Assembly: GCA_050698355.1 (NCBI GenBank)
Contig: JBOHBN010000111.1
Span: forward strand, 1 to 18,245
Direction: 5' to 3'
DNA length: 18,245 nucleotides
Origin: JBOHBN01 sp050698355
GTDB taxonomy: Bacteria > Actinomycetota > Actinomycetes > Streptosporangiales > WHST01
This document shows, piece after piece, positions 7,715 to 17,295 of this stretch. Below the pieces are notes generated by a model. The model was not told where the DNA came from. It ran no database searches and saw only the letters and a program-made list of their open reading frames with translations. A program made the position numbers and the translations under genes. The first letter of the stretch is position 1. Each line of letters begins with the position of its first letter.

Positions 7715-9115
7715 ATGGTGGGCGGTCGTTGGGGTCCTGGCGGGCCGGGTCGGGGAGGGCCGAGCGGCCCTCCGCGACCACCGCACCTGCCGCCCAACCA
7801 GCCATGGCCGGGCCCGGTGCAGCCGCCACCCGCGCGGAGCGGAGGGCCGCGGCCCGGACCCCCTCCGCAGCAGCCACCCCAACGCCCGCCGCGGCGGCCA
7901 CCTCAGCGGCCGCCGCAAGGACCGCCACAGCGCCCGCTCGGGCCGGCCCCCACGCCGGCGCCGCCACCGGCCGCACCACCCGGTTACCGGGGACCATCGC
8001 CCGCCGGCGGCCCGCCACCCGGCGGTCCCGGAAGGCCAGGAGGCCCCGGCGGGCCGGGCTTCAGCGGCCCCGGAGGCCCTGGCGGCTTCCACGAGCCACC
8101 ACGCAAGAAGTCGCCGCTCGTACCGATCCTGCTCGGCGGCGGTGGCGGGGCACTGCTCCTCATCGTGCTCGTCGTGGTGATCGTTTCGCTCGCAGGTGGT
8201 GACGACGACTCGTCGGCAAGTTCCTCGTCCTCGCCGAGCTCCACGTACTCCTACTCACCGAGCTACTCGTCCATAACCTCGACGCCCACGGCAGCCGGCA
8301 CGCTGACCGGCGGTAGCACCGGCGGACCGACCACGAGCTACCCGACCGACTCGTCGACCGACGGTGACGGTGGCGGCTCCAGCGTCCAGGAAACGTTGAA
8401 GGACAACGGCGTGTACGACACCGGGTCGATGAAGACCGTCAACTGTGGCGCCCGGATCACCTCGACGAGCACGAGCCCGTACAAGCGGTTCGTGCACCAG
8501 ATCACCGCGTGCCTGAACAAGGCGTGGCGGCAGCAGCTCAGCAAGGACGACAGCGTCACGTTCCGGGCGCCGAGCACGGTCATCTCGCAGAGCAAGCACC
8601 CGAACTCGCCGTGCAGCTCTGGCGATATCGGCTACATCCCGATCGCCTTCTACTGCGGCACGAACCACACCATGTACTACTCCGTGCCGGGCGCGCAGCA
8701 GTACTCGCTGTCGAGGTACCGGGAATACCTCACGGTGACGCCCGCGCACGAGTACGGCCACGCCGTGCAGGGCATGGTCGGGATCAGCCAGGCGTACGGC
8801 GTGCGCTACCAGAGGGCGTATCCCAAGGTGAAGAAGTACACCCGGCTCAGCCGGAGGACCGAGCTGCAGGGGCAATGTTTCGCAGGGCTCTTCATCGGGC
8901 GCAACTACTCGTCGATGGGACTCTCGGAGAACCGGGTCCGGTACACCGAGGCGCACGTCGGCGACAACGCGGTCGAGGGTTACAAGACCCACCCGGACTA
9001 CCGCACCCACGGCAGCTTCCACAGCAACGACCAGTGGTTCTACATCCGCGGCTGGGTCGGCAACGACGGCGGCAGGTGCGACAGCTGGTCCGTTTCCGCC
9101 GGCAAGGTCGACTGA
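7715..9115 (+). CDS. Membrane-anchored neutral zinc metallopeptidase (YpfJ-like)
   Basis: The 466-residue protein looks like a type II membrane protein. Residues 1-127 form a Pro/Gly/Arg-rich, low-complexity cytoplasmic tail. After KK (131-132) comes one transmembrane helix (about 135-160), then a Ser/Thr-rich linker (about 165-225) and a C-terminal catalytic domain. HEYGH at 345-349 is a classic HExxH zinc site, and Glu383 in RTELQGQCFAG is the likely third ligand. THGSFHSNDQWF (431-442) matches the C-terminal segment of the putative neutral zinc metallopeptidase family (YpfJ type). Six cysteines (244, 266, 300, 314, 388, 455) sit on the outer side and could form disulfides. The substrate is unknown. 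A strong GGGGAGG site fixes the start. The gene ends 15 nt before a perfect hairpin. Confidence 0.85.
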   Translation: MVGGRWGPGGPGRGGPSGPPRPPHLPPNQPWPGPVQPPPARSGGPRPGPPPQQPPQRPPRRPPQRPPQGPPQRPLGPAPTPAPPPAAPPGYRGPSPAGGPPPGGPGRPGGPGGPGFSGPGGPGGFHEPPRKKSPLVPILLGGGGGALLLIVLVVVIVSLAGGDDDSSASSSSSPSSTYSYSPSYSSITSTPTAAGTLTGGSTGGPTTSYPTDSSTDGDGGGSSVQETLKDNGVYDTGSMKTVNCGARITSTSTSPYKRFVHQITACLNKAWRQQLSKDDSVTFRAPSTVISQSKHPNSPCSSGDIGYIPIAFYCGTNHTMYYSVPGAQQYSLSRYREYLTVTPAHEYGHAVQGMVGISQAYGVRYQRAYPKVKKYTRLSRRTELQGQCFAGLFIGRNYSSMGLSENRVRYTEAHVGDNAVEGYKTHPDYRTHGSFHSNDQWFYIRGWVGNDGGRCDSWSVSAGKVD

Positions 9116-9130
9116 CCGCCTCGCCGCACC

Positions 9131-9174
9131 TTGTCAGTGTCTGGTTGAGCCATAGCTCAACCAGACACTGACAA
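9131..9174. terminator. Perfect 20-bp stem hairpin, bidirectional terminator
   Basis: The arms 9131-9150 and 9155-9174 are perfect inverted repeats of 20 bp around the 4-nt loop CATA. It lies in the 64-nt gap between the stops of the converging metallopeptidase (+) and whiA (-), so it can end transcripts from both sides. It is less GC-rich than its surroundings and has no U-tract. Because the arms are identical in both directions, it would form the same structure in either RNA. Confidence 0.85.
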
Positions 9175-9179
9175 CGTTG

Positions 9180-10160
9180 CTACGGGGCCATCGCGTCGGA
9201 GGGCAGCGCCGTCTCGGTCAGTGGCAGCCCGAGCTCCGCGGCCCGCTTGTCCGCCATCGCGAGCAGGCGCCGGATCCGCCCGGCGATGGCGTCCTTGGTG
9301 AGCGGCGGGTCGGCCAGCTGACCGAGCTCCTCCAGGCTCGCCTGCTGGTTGCCGACGCGCAGCTCGCCGGCTTCCTTGAGGTGGGCCGGCACGTCGGTGT
9401 CGAGGATCTCCAGGGCCCGCTGCACCCGGGCACTGGCCGCGACGGCCGCACGGGCGGAACGGCGCAGGTTGGCGTCGTCGAAGTTCGCCAGGCGGTTCGC
9501 CGTCGCACGCACCTCCCGGCGCAACCTGCGCTCCTCCCACGCCAGCACGCTGTCGTGCGCGCCGAGCCGGGTCAGCAGCGCGCTGATCGCGTCGCCGTCG
9601 CGTAAGACGACGCGGTCGACGCCGCGGACCTCGCGTCCCTTCGCACCGATACCGAGCCGCCGCGCCGCACCCACCAGGGCGAGCGCCGCCTCCGAGCCCG
9701 GGCAGGTGACCTCGAGGACGCTGGAGCGGCCGGGCTCGGTCAGCGAGCCGTGCGCGAGGAACGCCCCGCGCCACGCCGCCTCCGAGTCGCACCCTGCGCC
9801 CGACACGACCTGCGGCGGCAGCCCGCGCACCGGGCGCCCGCGGGCGTCGACCAGGCCCGTCTGGCGGGCGAGTTGCTCGCCGTCGCGCTCCACCCGGACG
9901 AGGTACCTGCTCCCCTTGCGCAGCCCGCCCGCGGCGATCACCGCGAGCTCGGACGAGTGCCCGTACACCTCCCCGATGTCCTTGCGCAGCCGGCGCGCCA
10001 CCACGCCGGTGTCCAGCTCTGCCTCCACGACGATGCGCCCCCCGACCAGATGCAGACCGCCGGCGAATCGCAGGATGCTCGCCACCTCGGCCTTGCGGCA
10101 GCAGGGCTTGGTGACCGAGATCCGTGCAAGCTCGTCCTTCACCGTGGCCGTCATCGCCAT
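9180..10160 (-). CDS. whiA: DNA-binding protein WhiA
   Basis: The 326-residue protein matches WhiA throughout. The N-terminal segment TKPCCRKAEVASILRFAGG (17-35) belongs to the LAGLIDADG homing-endonuclease-like fold, and REVRATANRLANFDDANLRR is a strongly conserved family segment. The C-terminal helix-turn-helix lies at about 273-306 (ASLEELGQLADPPLTKDAIA). In streptomycetes WhiA works with WhiB to control sporulation septation; homologues occur widely in Gram-positives, including non-sporulating ones. The ATG at 10160 overlaps the yvcK stop by one base (TGATG), and AAGGGA lies just upstream. It is the last gene of the uvrC-rapZ-yvcK-whiA run and ends at the hairpin at 9131-9174. Confidence 0.97.
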   Translation of the reverse strand: MAMTATVKDELARISVTKPCCRKAEVASILRFAGGLHLVGGRIVVEAELDTGVVARRLRKDIGEVYGHSSELAVIAAGGLRKGSRYLVRVERDGEQLARQTGLVDARGRPVRGLPPQVVSGAGCDSEAAWRGAFLAHGSLTEPGRSSVLEVTCPGSEAALALVGAARRLGIGAKGREVRGVDRVVLRDGDAISALLTRLGAHDSVLAWEERRLRREVRATANRLANFDDANLRRSARAAVAASARVQRALEILDTDVPAHLKEAGELRVGNQQASLEELGQLADPPLTKDAIAGRIRRLLAMADKRAAELGLPLTETALPSDAMAP

Positions 10161-11158
10161 CAGCTCAGTCCCTTCGCTTTCTCCTCGTTCGTCGCTACTT
10201 CGGTGAACAGGGCACGGTAGACGTTCGCCAACCGGCGCGGATCGTGCCGGGCCGTGCCGTCTCGCATGCCGACGTGTTCGAGCAGGAGCCGCGCGCCGAG
10301 CGCGGCTGCCGCCTTGTCCAGCTCCCCAGCGTCGCCGGTCACCTCAGCGTCCGCCACCACCGCGTCGACCTCGAGTGACGGCGCATGTTCGGCGAGTACG
10401 GCGAGGTGCTCCGACGGGGAAAACCCCGCCGTCTCCCCTGCCTGCGCCGCAAGGTTCAGCGCGACCGTCTTGCGGGCACGCGACTCGACGATCGCGGCGC
10501 AGAGCTCCGGGACGAGCAGGTGCGGGATGACGCTGGTGAACCACGAACCCGGTCCGAGCACCACCCAGTCCGCCGCCCGGATCGCGGCGACCGACTCCGG
10601 GCACGCCGGCGCGTCTGCGGGCAGCAGCTCGACGCTCTGCACGCGTCCCTCGGTCGTCGCCACCTCGGCCTGGCCCGTCACCGTGCAGGTGGTGGAGCCG
10701 CCGCCGGGGCGTTCCTTTCGTACGTGCGCGCGGATGCCCAGCGGCTGGCTGCACATCGGCAATACCCGGCCCTGCGCGCCGAGCAGGCGACCGACCCAGT
10801 CGAGCGCGGCCACCGGTTCGCCCATCTGCTGCCACAGGGTGACGATGAGCAGGTTGCCGAGCGCGTGGCCGTCGAGCGGTCCCTCGCTGATGAACCGGTG
10901 CTGCAGGGCACGGCTCCAGGTCTGGCCCCACTGATCGCTGCGGCACAGCGCGGCGAGCGCCATCCGCAGGTCGCCGGGCGGGAGCACGTCGAACTCGCTA
11001 CGCAGCCGACCGCTCGACCCGCCGTCGTCGGCGACGGTGACGACCGCGGTGAGGTTCCGGGTCACAAGCCGCAGCGCGGACAGCGAGGCGGCGAGGCCGT
11101 GGCCGCCGCCCAGCGCCACGACGCGCGGGCCGCCCCTGCCTTCCCGTGCAGCCGTCAC
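10160..11158 (-). CDS. yvcK: YvcK/CuvA-family protein (gluconeogenesis factor, CofD-like fold)
   Basis: The 332-residue protein carries the nucleotide-sugar-binding landmarks of the YvcK family: VVALGGGHGLAASL (13-26), VADDGGSSGRLR (42-53), PPGDLRMAL (60-68), DGHALGNLLI, and VVLGPGSWFTSVIPHLLV. In Bacillus YvcK is needed for growth on gluconeogenic carbon and for cell shape. Family members bind UDP-sugars, and the mycobacterial homologue CuvA affects cell-wall growth; these are known for the family, not shown here. The GTG start overlaps the rapZ stop by 4 nt (GTGA), and its stop overlaps whiA, so translation of the three genes is probably coupled. Confidence 0.95.
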   Translation of the reverse strand: MTAAREGRGGPRVVALGGGHGLAASLSALRLVTRNLTAVVTVADDGGSSGRLRSEFDVLPPGDLRMALAALCRSDQWGQTWSRALQHRFISEGPLDGHALGNLLIVTLWQQMGEPVAALDWVGRLLGAQGRVLPMCSQPLGIRAHVRKERPGGGSTTCTVTGQAEVATTEGRVQSVELLPADAPACPESVAAIRAADWVVLGPGSWFTSVIPHLLVPELCAAIVESRARKTVALNLAAQAGETAGFSPSEHLAVLAEHAPSLEVDAVVADAEVTGDAGELDKAAAALGARLLLEHVGMRDGTARHDPRRLANVYRALFTEVATNEEKAKGLS

Positions 11159-12066
11159 TCGCGGCCCAGGTCGCGGTGGTGTACGTGCACGTCGACCCCG
11201 TCTCCAGCCAGCCGCTCCGCGAGCGCCTCGGCGATGGCGACACTGCGATGCTTGCCCCCGGTGCAGCCTACGGCGAACGTCGAGAACCTCTTGCCCTCGG
11301 TCACGTAGCCGCGTTCGACGACGAGCAGGAGCTCCACGTACCGGTCCACGAACTCCTTGGCATCGGAGCGCTCGAGCACGTACTCGCGGACCTGCTCATC
11401 GCGCCCGGTCAGCGCCCGCAGCTCGGGAACCCAGTGCGGGTTGGGCAGGAACCGGGTGTCGACGACCATGTCGGCGTCGACAGGGATCCCGTACTTGTAG
11501 CCGAACGACATGACCGTCACCCGGAGCCTGGGCTCGTCGGCGCCCGCGAACGCCTGCACGATCTTGTGCCGCAGGTCGTGCACGTTCAGGTCGCTCGTGT
11601 CGATCACCAGGTCGGCCTCGCCGCGTACTGCGCCGAGCCGTACCCGCTCCCGGGCGATGCCGTCCACGATGCGCTCGCCGGCCTGCAGCGGGTGCGGTCT
11701 GCGGACGCTGTCGAACCGCCGGACGAGCACGTCGTCGGCCGCCTCCAGGAAGAGCACCTTCGTACGCATCCCGCGCATGCGCAGCTCGCGCACCGCCTCC
11801 AGCAGGTCGGAGGTGAACGCTCGGCTGCGCACGTCCACCACGGCCGCGATGCGCGACACCCCACCCTGCGTGCGCGCGCCGAGGTCGGCCAGCGTGCCGA
11901 TCAACGACGGCGGCAGGTTGTCGACGACGTACCAGTCCAGATCCTCCAGGTACTTCGCCGCCGTGCTGCGGCCCGCACCGGACATGCCGGTGACGACGAC
12001 GATGTCTGGCGGCGGACCGCCAGGCTGTGCTTCCCCGCCGACCGCGGGTTCCTCACCCACCACCAC
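11155..12066 (-). CDS. rapZ: RNase adapter / nucleotide-binding protein RapZ (YvcJ family)
   Basis: The protein is about 303 residues. The Walker A motif GMSGAGRST lies at 27-35, followed by WYVVDNLPP, the family's Walker B-like segment. Mid-protein markers are RRFDSVRRPHPLQ and VIDTSDLNVHDL. The C-terminal domain has SFGYKYGIPVDADMV, RFLPNPHWVPELR and VGCTGGKHRSVA. In E. coli RapZ senses glucosamine-6-phosphate and guides small-RNA turnover; in Gram-positives the role of this P-loop protein is less clear. The start is ambiguous: GTG codons occur at 12066, 12063 and 12060, all within the end of uvrC, giving an overlap of up to 14 nt. The call itself is secure. Confidence 0.95.
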   Translation of the reverse strand: MVVGEEPAVGGEAQPGGPPPDIVVVTGMSGAGRSTAAKYLEDLDWYVVDNLPPSLIGTLADLGARTQGGVSRIAAVVDVRSRAFTSDLLEAVRELRMRGMRTKVLFLEAADDVLVRRFDSVRRPHPLQAGERIVDGIARERVRLGAVRGEADLVIDTSDLNVHDLRHKIVQAFAGADEPRLRVTVMSFGYKYGIPVDADMVVDTRFLPNPHWVPELRALTGRDEQVREYVLERSDAKEFVDRYVELLLVVERGYVTEGKRFSTFAVGCTGGKHRSVAIAEALAERLAGDGVDVHVHHRDLGRE

Positions 12067-14020
12067 TGCGCGTCCCGTTCCCCCCTGTGTTCGCCGTGCT
12101 GCCGGACGAGTCGAGCGCGGCGACCACCGTCTCCGCCGTGTGCCTCCCGATACCCGGCACCTGGGTCATCTCCTCGACCGTCGCCCGCTTCAACCGCTTG
12201 ATCGAGCCGAAGTGGCGTAGCAGCGCCCGCCGCCGCGTCTCCCCCAACCCGGGAACGGTGTCCAGCACACTACGCGTCATTCCCTTTGATCGCCGCTGCC
12301 GGTGGAACGTGATCGCGAACCTGTGCGCCTCGTCGCGGACGCGTTGCAGCAAGTACAGGCCCTCGCTCGCACGGGGCAAGATCACGGGATCCGGTTGACT
12401 CGGCAGCCACACCTCCTCGAGCCGCTTCGCCAGCCCGCACACTGCGACGTCGTCGACCCCCAGCTCGTCGAGCGCGCGCTGCACCGCCGCGACCTGCGGA
12501 GCGCCGCCGTCGACGACGAACAGGTTCGGCGGGTACGCGAACTTCCGCGGCCGCCCGGTCTCCGGGTCGATCAGCGCCGGTGGTTCCGTACCGTCGGCCT
12601 CCACGACCGCGTCCAGCTCGCCCGTACGCTGCCGCTCCTCGAGCAGCCGGCGGAACCGGCGGGTGACGACCTCATGTATCGCCGCGACGTCGTTCTGGCC
12701 GGCGAAACCCTTGATCACGAATCGCCGGTACTCGCTCTTGCGCGCCACCCCGTCCTCGAAGACCACCATCGAGGCGACCACGTCGCTGCCCTGCAGGTTG
12801 GAGACGTCGATGCACTCGATCCGCAGCGGCGCCTCGGGAAGCTCCAGCGAGTCCTGGATCTCCTGCAGGGCCTGGCTGCGCGCGGTCAGATCGCTCGCTC
12901 GCCTGGTCTTGTGCAGGGCCAGCGCGTGCTTCGCGTTCCGGCCCACCGTCTCCAGCAGCGCGCGCTTGTCCCCGCGTTGCGGCACGCGCAGGTCGACCCG
13001 GCTGCTGCGCCGCTCGGCGAGCCACTCCCGCAGCGCGTCGACGTCGCCGGGAAGCTCGGGCACGAGGACCTCGCGGGGCACCTCGCCCTCGCCGTACGAG
13101 CGGGTGACGAACTGCTCCACCAGGTCGCCGGTCGTGACCTCCTCGACCTTGTCGACGACCCACCCGCGCTGGCCGCGCACGCGGCCGCCGCGCACGTAGA
13201 ACACCTGCACGGCTGCCTCGAGCTCGTCCTCCGCGATCGCGACGACGTCACAGTCGGTGCCGTCGGCGAGCACGACCGCCTGCTTCTCCAACGCGCGGTT
13301 CAGGGTCGCGATGTCGTCGCGCAGGCGCGCGGCGCGCTCGTAGTCGAGCTCGCCGGATGCCGCGCGCATCTCGCGTTCCAGCCGGCGCAGGTACGGCGCC
13401 GTACGCCCCGACATGAACTCGCAGAAGTCGTCGACGATTGCGCGGTGCCGCTCCGCCGTCACCCGCTCGACGCAGGGCGCGGAGCACTTGTCGATGTACC
13501 CGAGCAGGCAGGGCCGCCCGATCTGGCGGGACCGCTTGAAGACCCCGCTCGTACACGTGCGTGCGGGGAAGACCCGCAGCAGCATGTCGAGCGTCTCGCG
13601 GATCGCCCACGCATGCGCGTACGGCCCGAAGTACCGCACGCCCTTGCGCTTCGGCCCCCGGTACACGAACAGCCGCGGATACTCCTCATTCAGCGTCACG
13701 GCCAGGTACGGGTAGCTCTTGTCGTCGGTGTACTTGACGTTGAACCGCGGGTCGTACGCCTTGATCCAGGAGTACTCGAGCTGGAGCGCCTCGACCTCGG
13801 TGTTGACGACCACCCAGTCGACGGACGCGGCGGTGTGCACCATCGTGTAGGTACGCGGGTGGAGTCCGGCGACGTCGGCGAAGTACTGGTTCAGGCGGGA
13901 CCTGAGGCTCTTCGCCTTGCCCACGTACACCACGCGGCCGCGCACGTCACGGAACCGGTAGACACCAGGCGAGTCGGGCACGGACCCGGATGCCGGCCGG
14001 TAGGAGCCGGGGTCAGCCAC
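12053..14020 (-). CDS. uvrC: Excinuclease ABC subunit UvrC
   Basis: The 655-residue protein makes both incisions in nucleotide excision repair. Its GIY-YIG nuclease domain is at the N-terminus (GVYRF at 19-23, VVYVGKAKSLRSRL at 30-43, with Arg42 as the likely catalytic Arg). A Cys cluster follows (CLLGYIDKCSAPC), then the UVR motif (LDYERAARLRDDI). The RNase H-like 5'-incision domain has Asp405 in RIECIDVSNLQG, and VVDGGAPQV and DEAHRFAITFHR further on. Tandem helix-hairpin-helix motifs end the conserved part (DTVPGLGETRRRALL, TQVPGIGRHTAETV). A Gly/Ser-rich tail follows. The start MADPGSYRP matches other actinobacterial UvrC proteins. A TAGGGT exactly 6 nt before the GTG suggests a leaderless mRNA. 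Confidence 0.97.
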   Translation of the reverse strand: MADPGSYRPASGSVPDSPGVYRFRDVRGRVVYVGKAKSLRSRLNQYFADVAGLHPRTYTMVHTAASVDWVVVNTEVEALQLEYSWIKAYDPRFNVKYTDDKSYPYLAVTLNEEYPRLFVYRGPKRKGVRYFGPYAHAWAIRETLDMLLRVFPARTCTSGVFKRSRQIGRPCLLGYIDKCSAPCVERVTAERHRAIVDDFCEFMSGRTAPYLRRLEREMRAASGELDYERAARLRDDIATLNRALEKQAVVLADGTDCDVVAIAEDELEAAVQVFYVRGGRVRGQRGWVVDKVEEVTTGDLVEQFVTRSYGEGEVPREVLVPELPGDVDALREWLAERRSSRVDLRVPQRGDKRALLETVGRNAKHALALHKTRRASDLTARSQALQEIQDSLELPEAPLRIECIDVSNLQGSDVVASMVVFEDGVARKSEYRRFVIKGFAGQNDVAAIHEVVTRRFRRLLEERQRTGELDAVVEADGTEPPALIDPETGRPRKFAYPPNLFVVDGGAPQVAAVQRALDELGVDDVAVCGLAKRLEEVWLPSQPDPVILPRASEGLYLLQRVRDEAHRFAITFHRQRRSKGMTRSVLDTVPGLGETRRRALLRHFGSIKRLKRATVEEMTQVPGIGRHTAETVVAALDSSGSTANTGGNGTRSGGG

Positions 14021-14026
14021 GCCCCC

Positions 14027-14032
14027 ACCCTA
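14027..14032 (-). promoter_or_regulatory. Candidate -10 element giving a leaderless uvrC transcript
   Basis: On the minus strand TAGGGT (TANNNT pattern) is followed by six bases and then the uvrC GTG. Initiation would fall on, or within a base of, the G of the start codon. No convincing Shine-Dalgarno or -35 is seen. This arrangement is typical of actinobacterial leaderless genes. Confidence 0.4.
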
Positions 14033-14080
14033 GTAGCCGCACTGCCGCACCCCGCCGCTCGCGCACCTGCCGCCCACTCG

Positions 14081-14134
14081 GGTGATCATGAAAGGTCGTC
14101 GTAGTCATGACTACGAACATGTTTCATGATCACC
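14081..14134. terminator. Compound palindrome between uvrA and uvrC (terminator or dispersed repeat)
   Basis: The outer arms GGTGATCATGAAA (14081-14093) and TTTCATGATCACC (14122-14134) are perfect 13-bp inverted repeats. Nested inside is an 18-bp perfect palindrome, 14099-14116 (TCGTAGTCATGACTACGA). The A+T content is much higher than its surroundings. It starts 10 nt past the uvrA stop in the direction of uvrA transcription, so it can act as the uvrA terminator and insulate uvrC. Its composition and complexity also fit a REP-like dispersed palindromic element. Confidence 0.65.
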
Positions 14135-14143
14135 ACGGGGTTA

Positions 14144-17002
<2,859 letters not shown>

Positions 17003-17295
17003 GCGAACCGGCCTCCGGCAGGCAATCGATGGGCGGGCGGGTCTGAGAACGTGTTTGGAAAGGTCATGTCGAGGTCAACCCCTTGTGACCCGGGCATCAG
17101 CCAGCACCGAGATGTCCGACAACTCCGGTCAACCCCGTTCCACAAGGTCAGTTTCCAAACACGTTCCTACAGTCGGGCGCCCGGAGCGGCATGCCACTTC
17201 GGGCGCAGCCATGCTAACCGGGGGCACCGACAACGGCGTCCGCGTGCGGCGAGACGCCCTAGGCTGGACGCCGGCGGACAGGGAGGGAGGCTGCG
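17003..17295. other. Divergent intergenic region between uvrA and the sugar kinase
   Basis: These 293 nt contain no convincing gene. They hold the 120-bp inverted-repeat element (17047-17166). A possible kinase -10, TAGGCT, lies at 17260-17265, 30 nt before the GTG. GGGAGG, ending 5 nt before the kinase start, and GGAGG, 9 nt before the uvrA start, are good ribosome binding sites. No -35 is evident for the kinase. On the minus strand two copies of GGGGTTGACC resemble -35 hexamers, but neither has a TANNNT at the right distance for uvrA. Confidence 0.5.
17047..17166. repeat. 120-bp element with 15-bp perfect terminal inverted repeats (MITE-like)
   Basis: GAACGTGTTTGGAAA (17047-17061) and its exact reverse complement (17152-17166) bound 90 bp of non-coding DNA. 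Inside, CCTTGTG (17081-17087) and CACAAGG (17141-17147) form a second inverted pair. GGTCAACCCC is directly repeated at 17073-17082 and 17127-17136. The termini and size suit a non-autonomous transposable element or an IS remnant. A clear target-site duplication is not visible. A regulatory cruciform is the alternative. Confidence 0.5.

Noticed and set aside
9131..9174. TTGTCAGTG at each end of the hairpin, matching the core of the PafBC/RecA-NDp DNA-damage promoter (TTGTCRGTG-N8-TANNNT)
   Set aside because: After the 8-bp spacer the sequence is AGCCAT or AGCTAT, not TANNNT, and both copies sit in the stem between two gene ends rather than before a gene.
17003..17166. LexA/SOS box upstream of uvrA
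   Set aside because: I looked for the GAAC-N4-GTTC type of site and found none with proper spacing; the GAAC and GTTC words present are the tips of the 15-bp inverted repeats.
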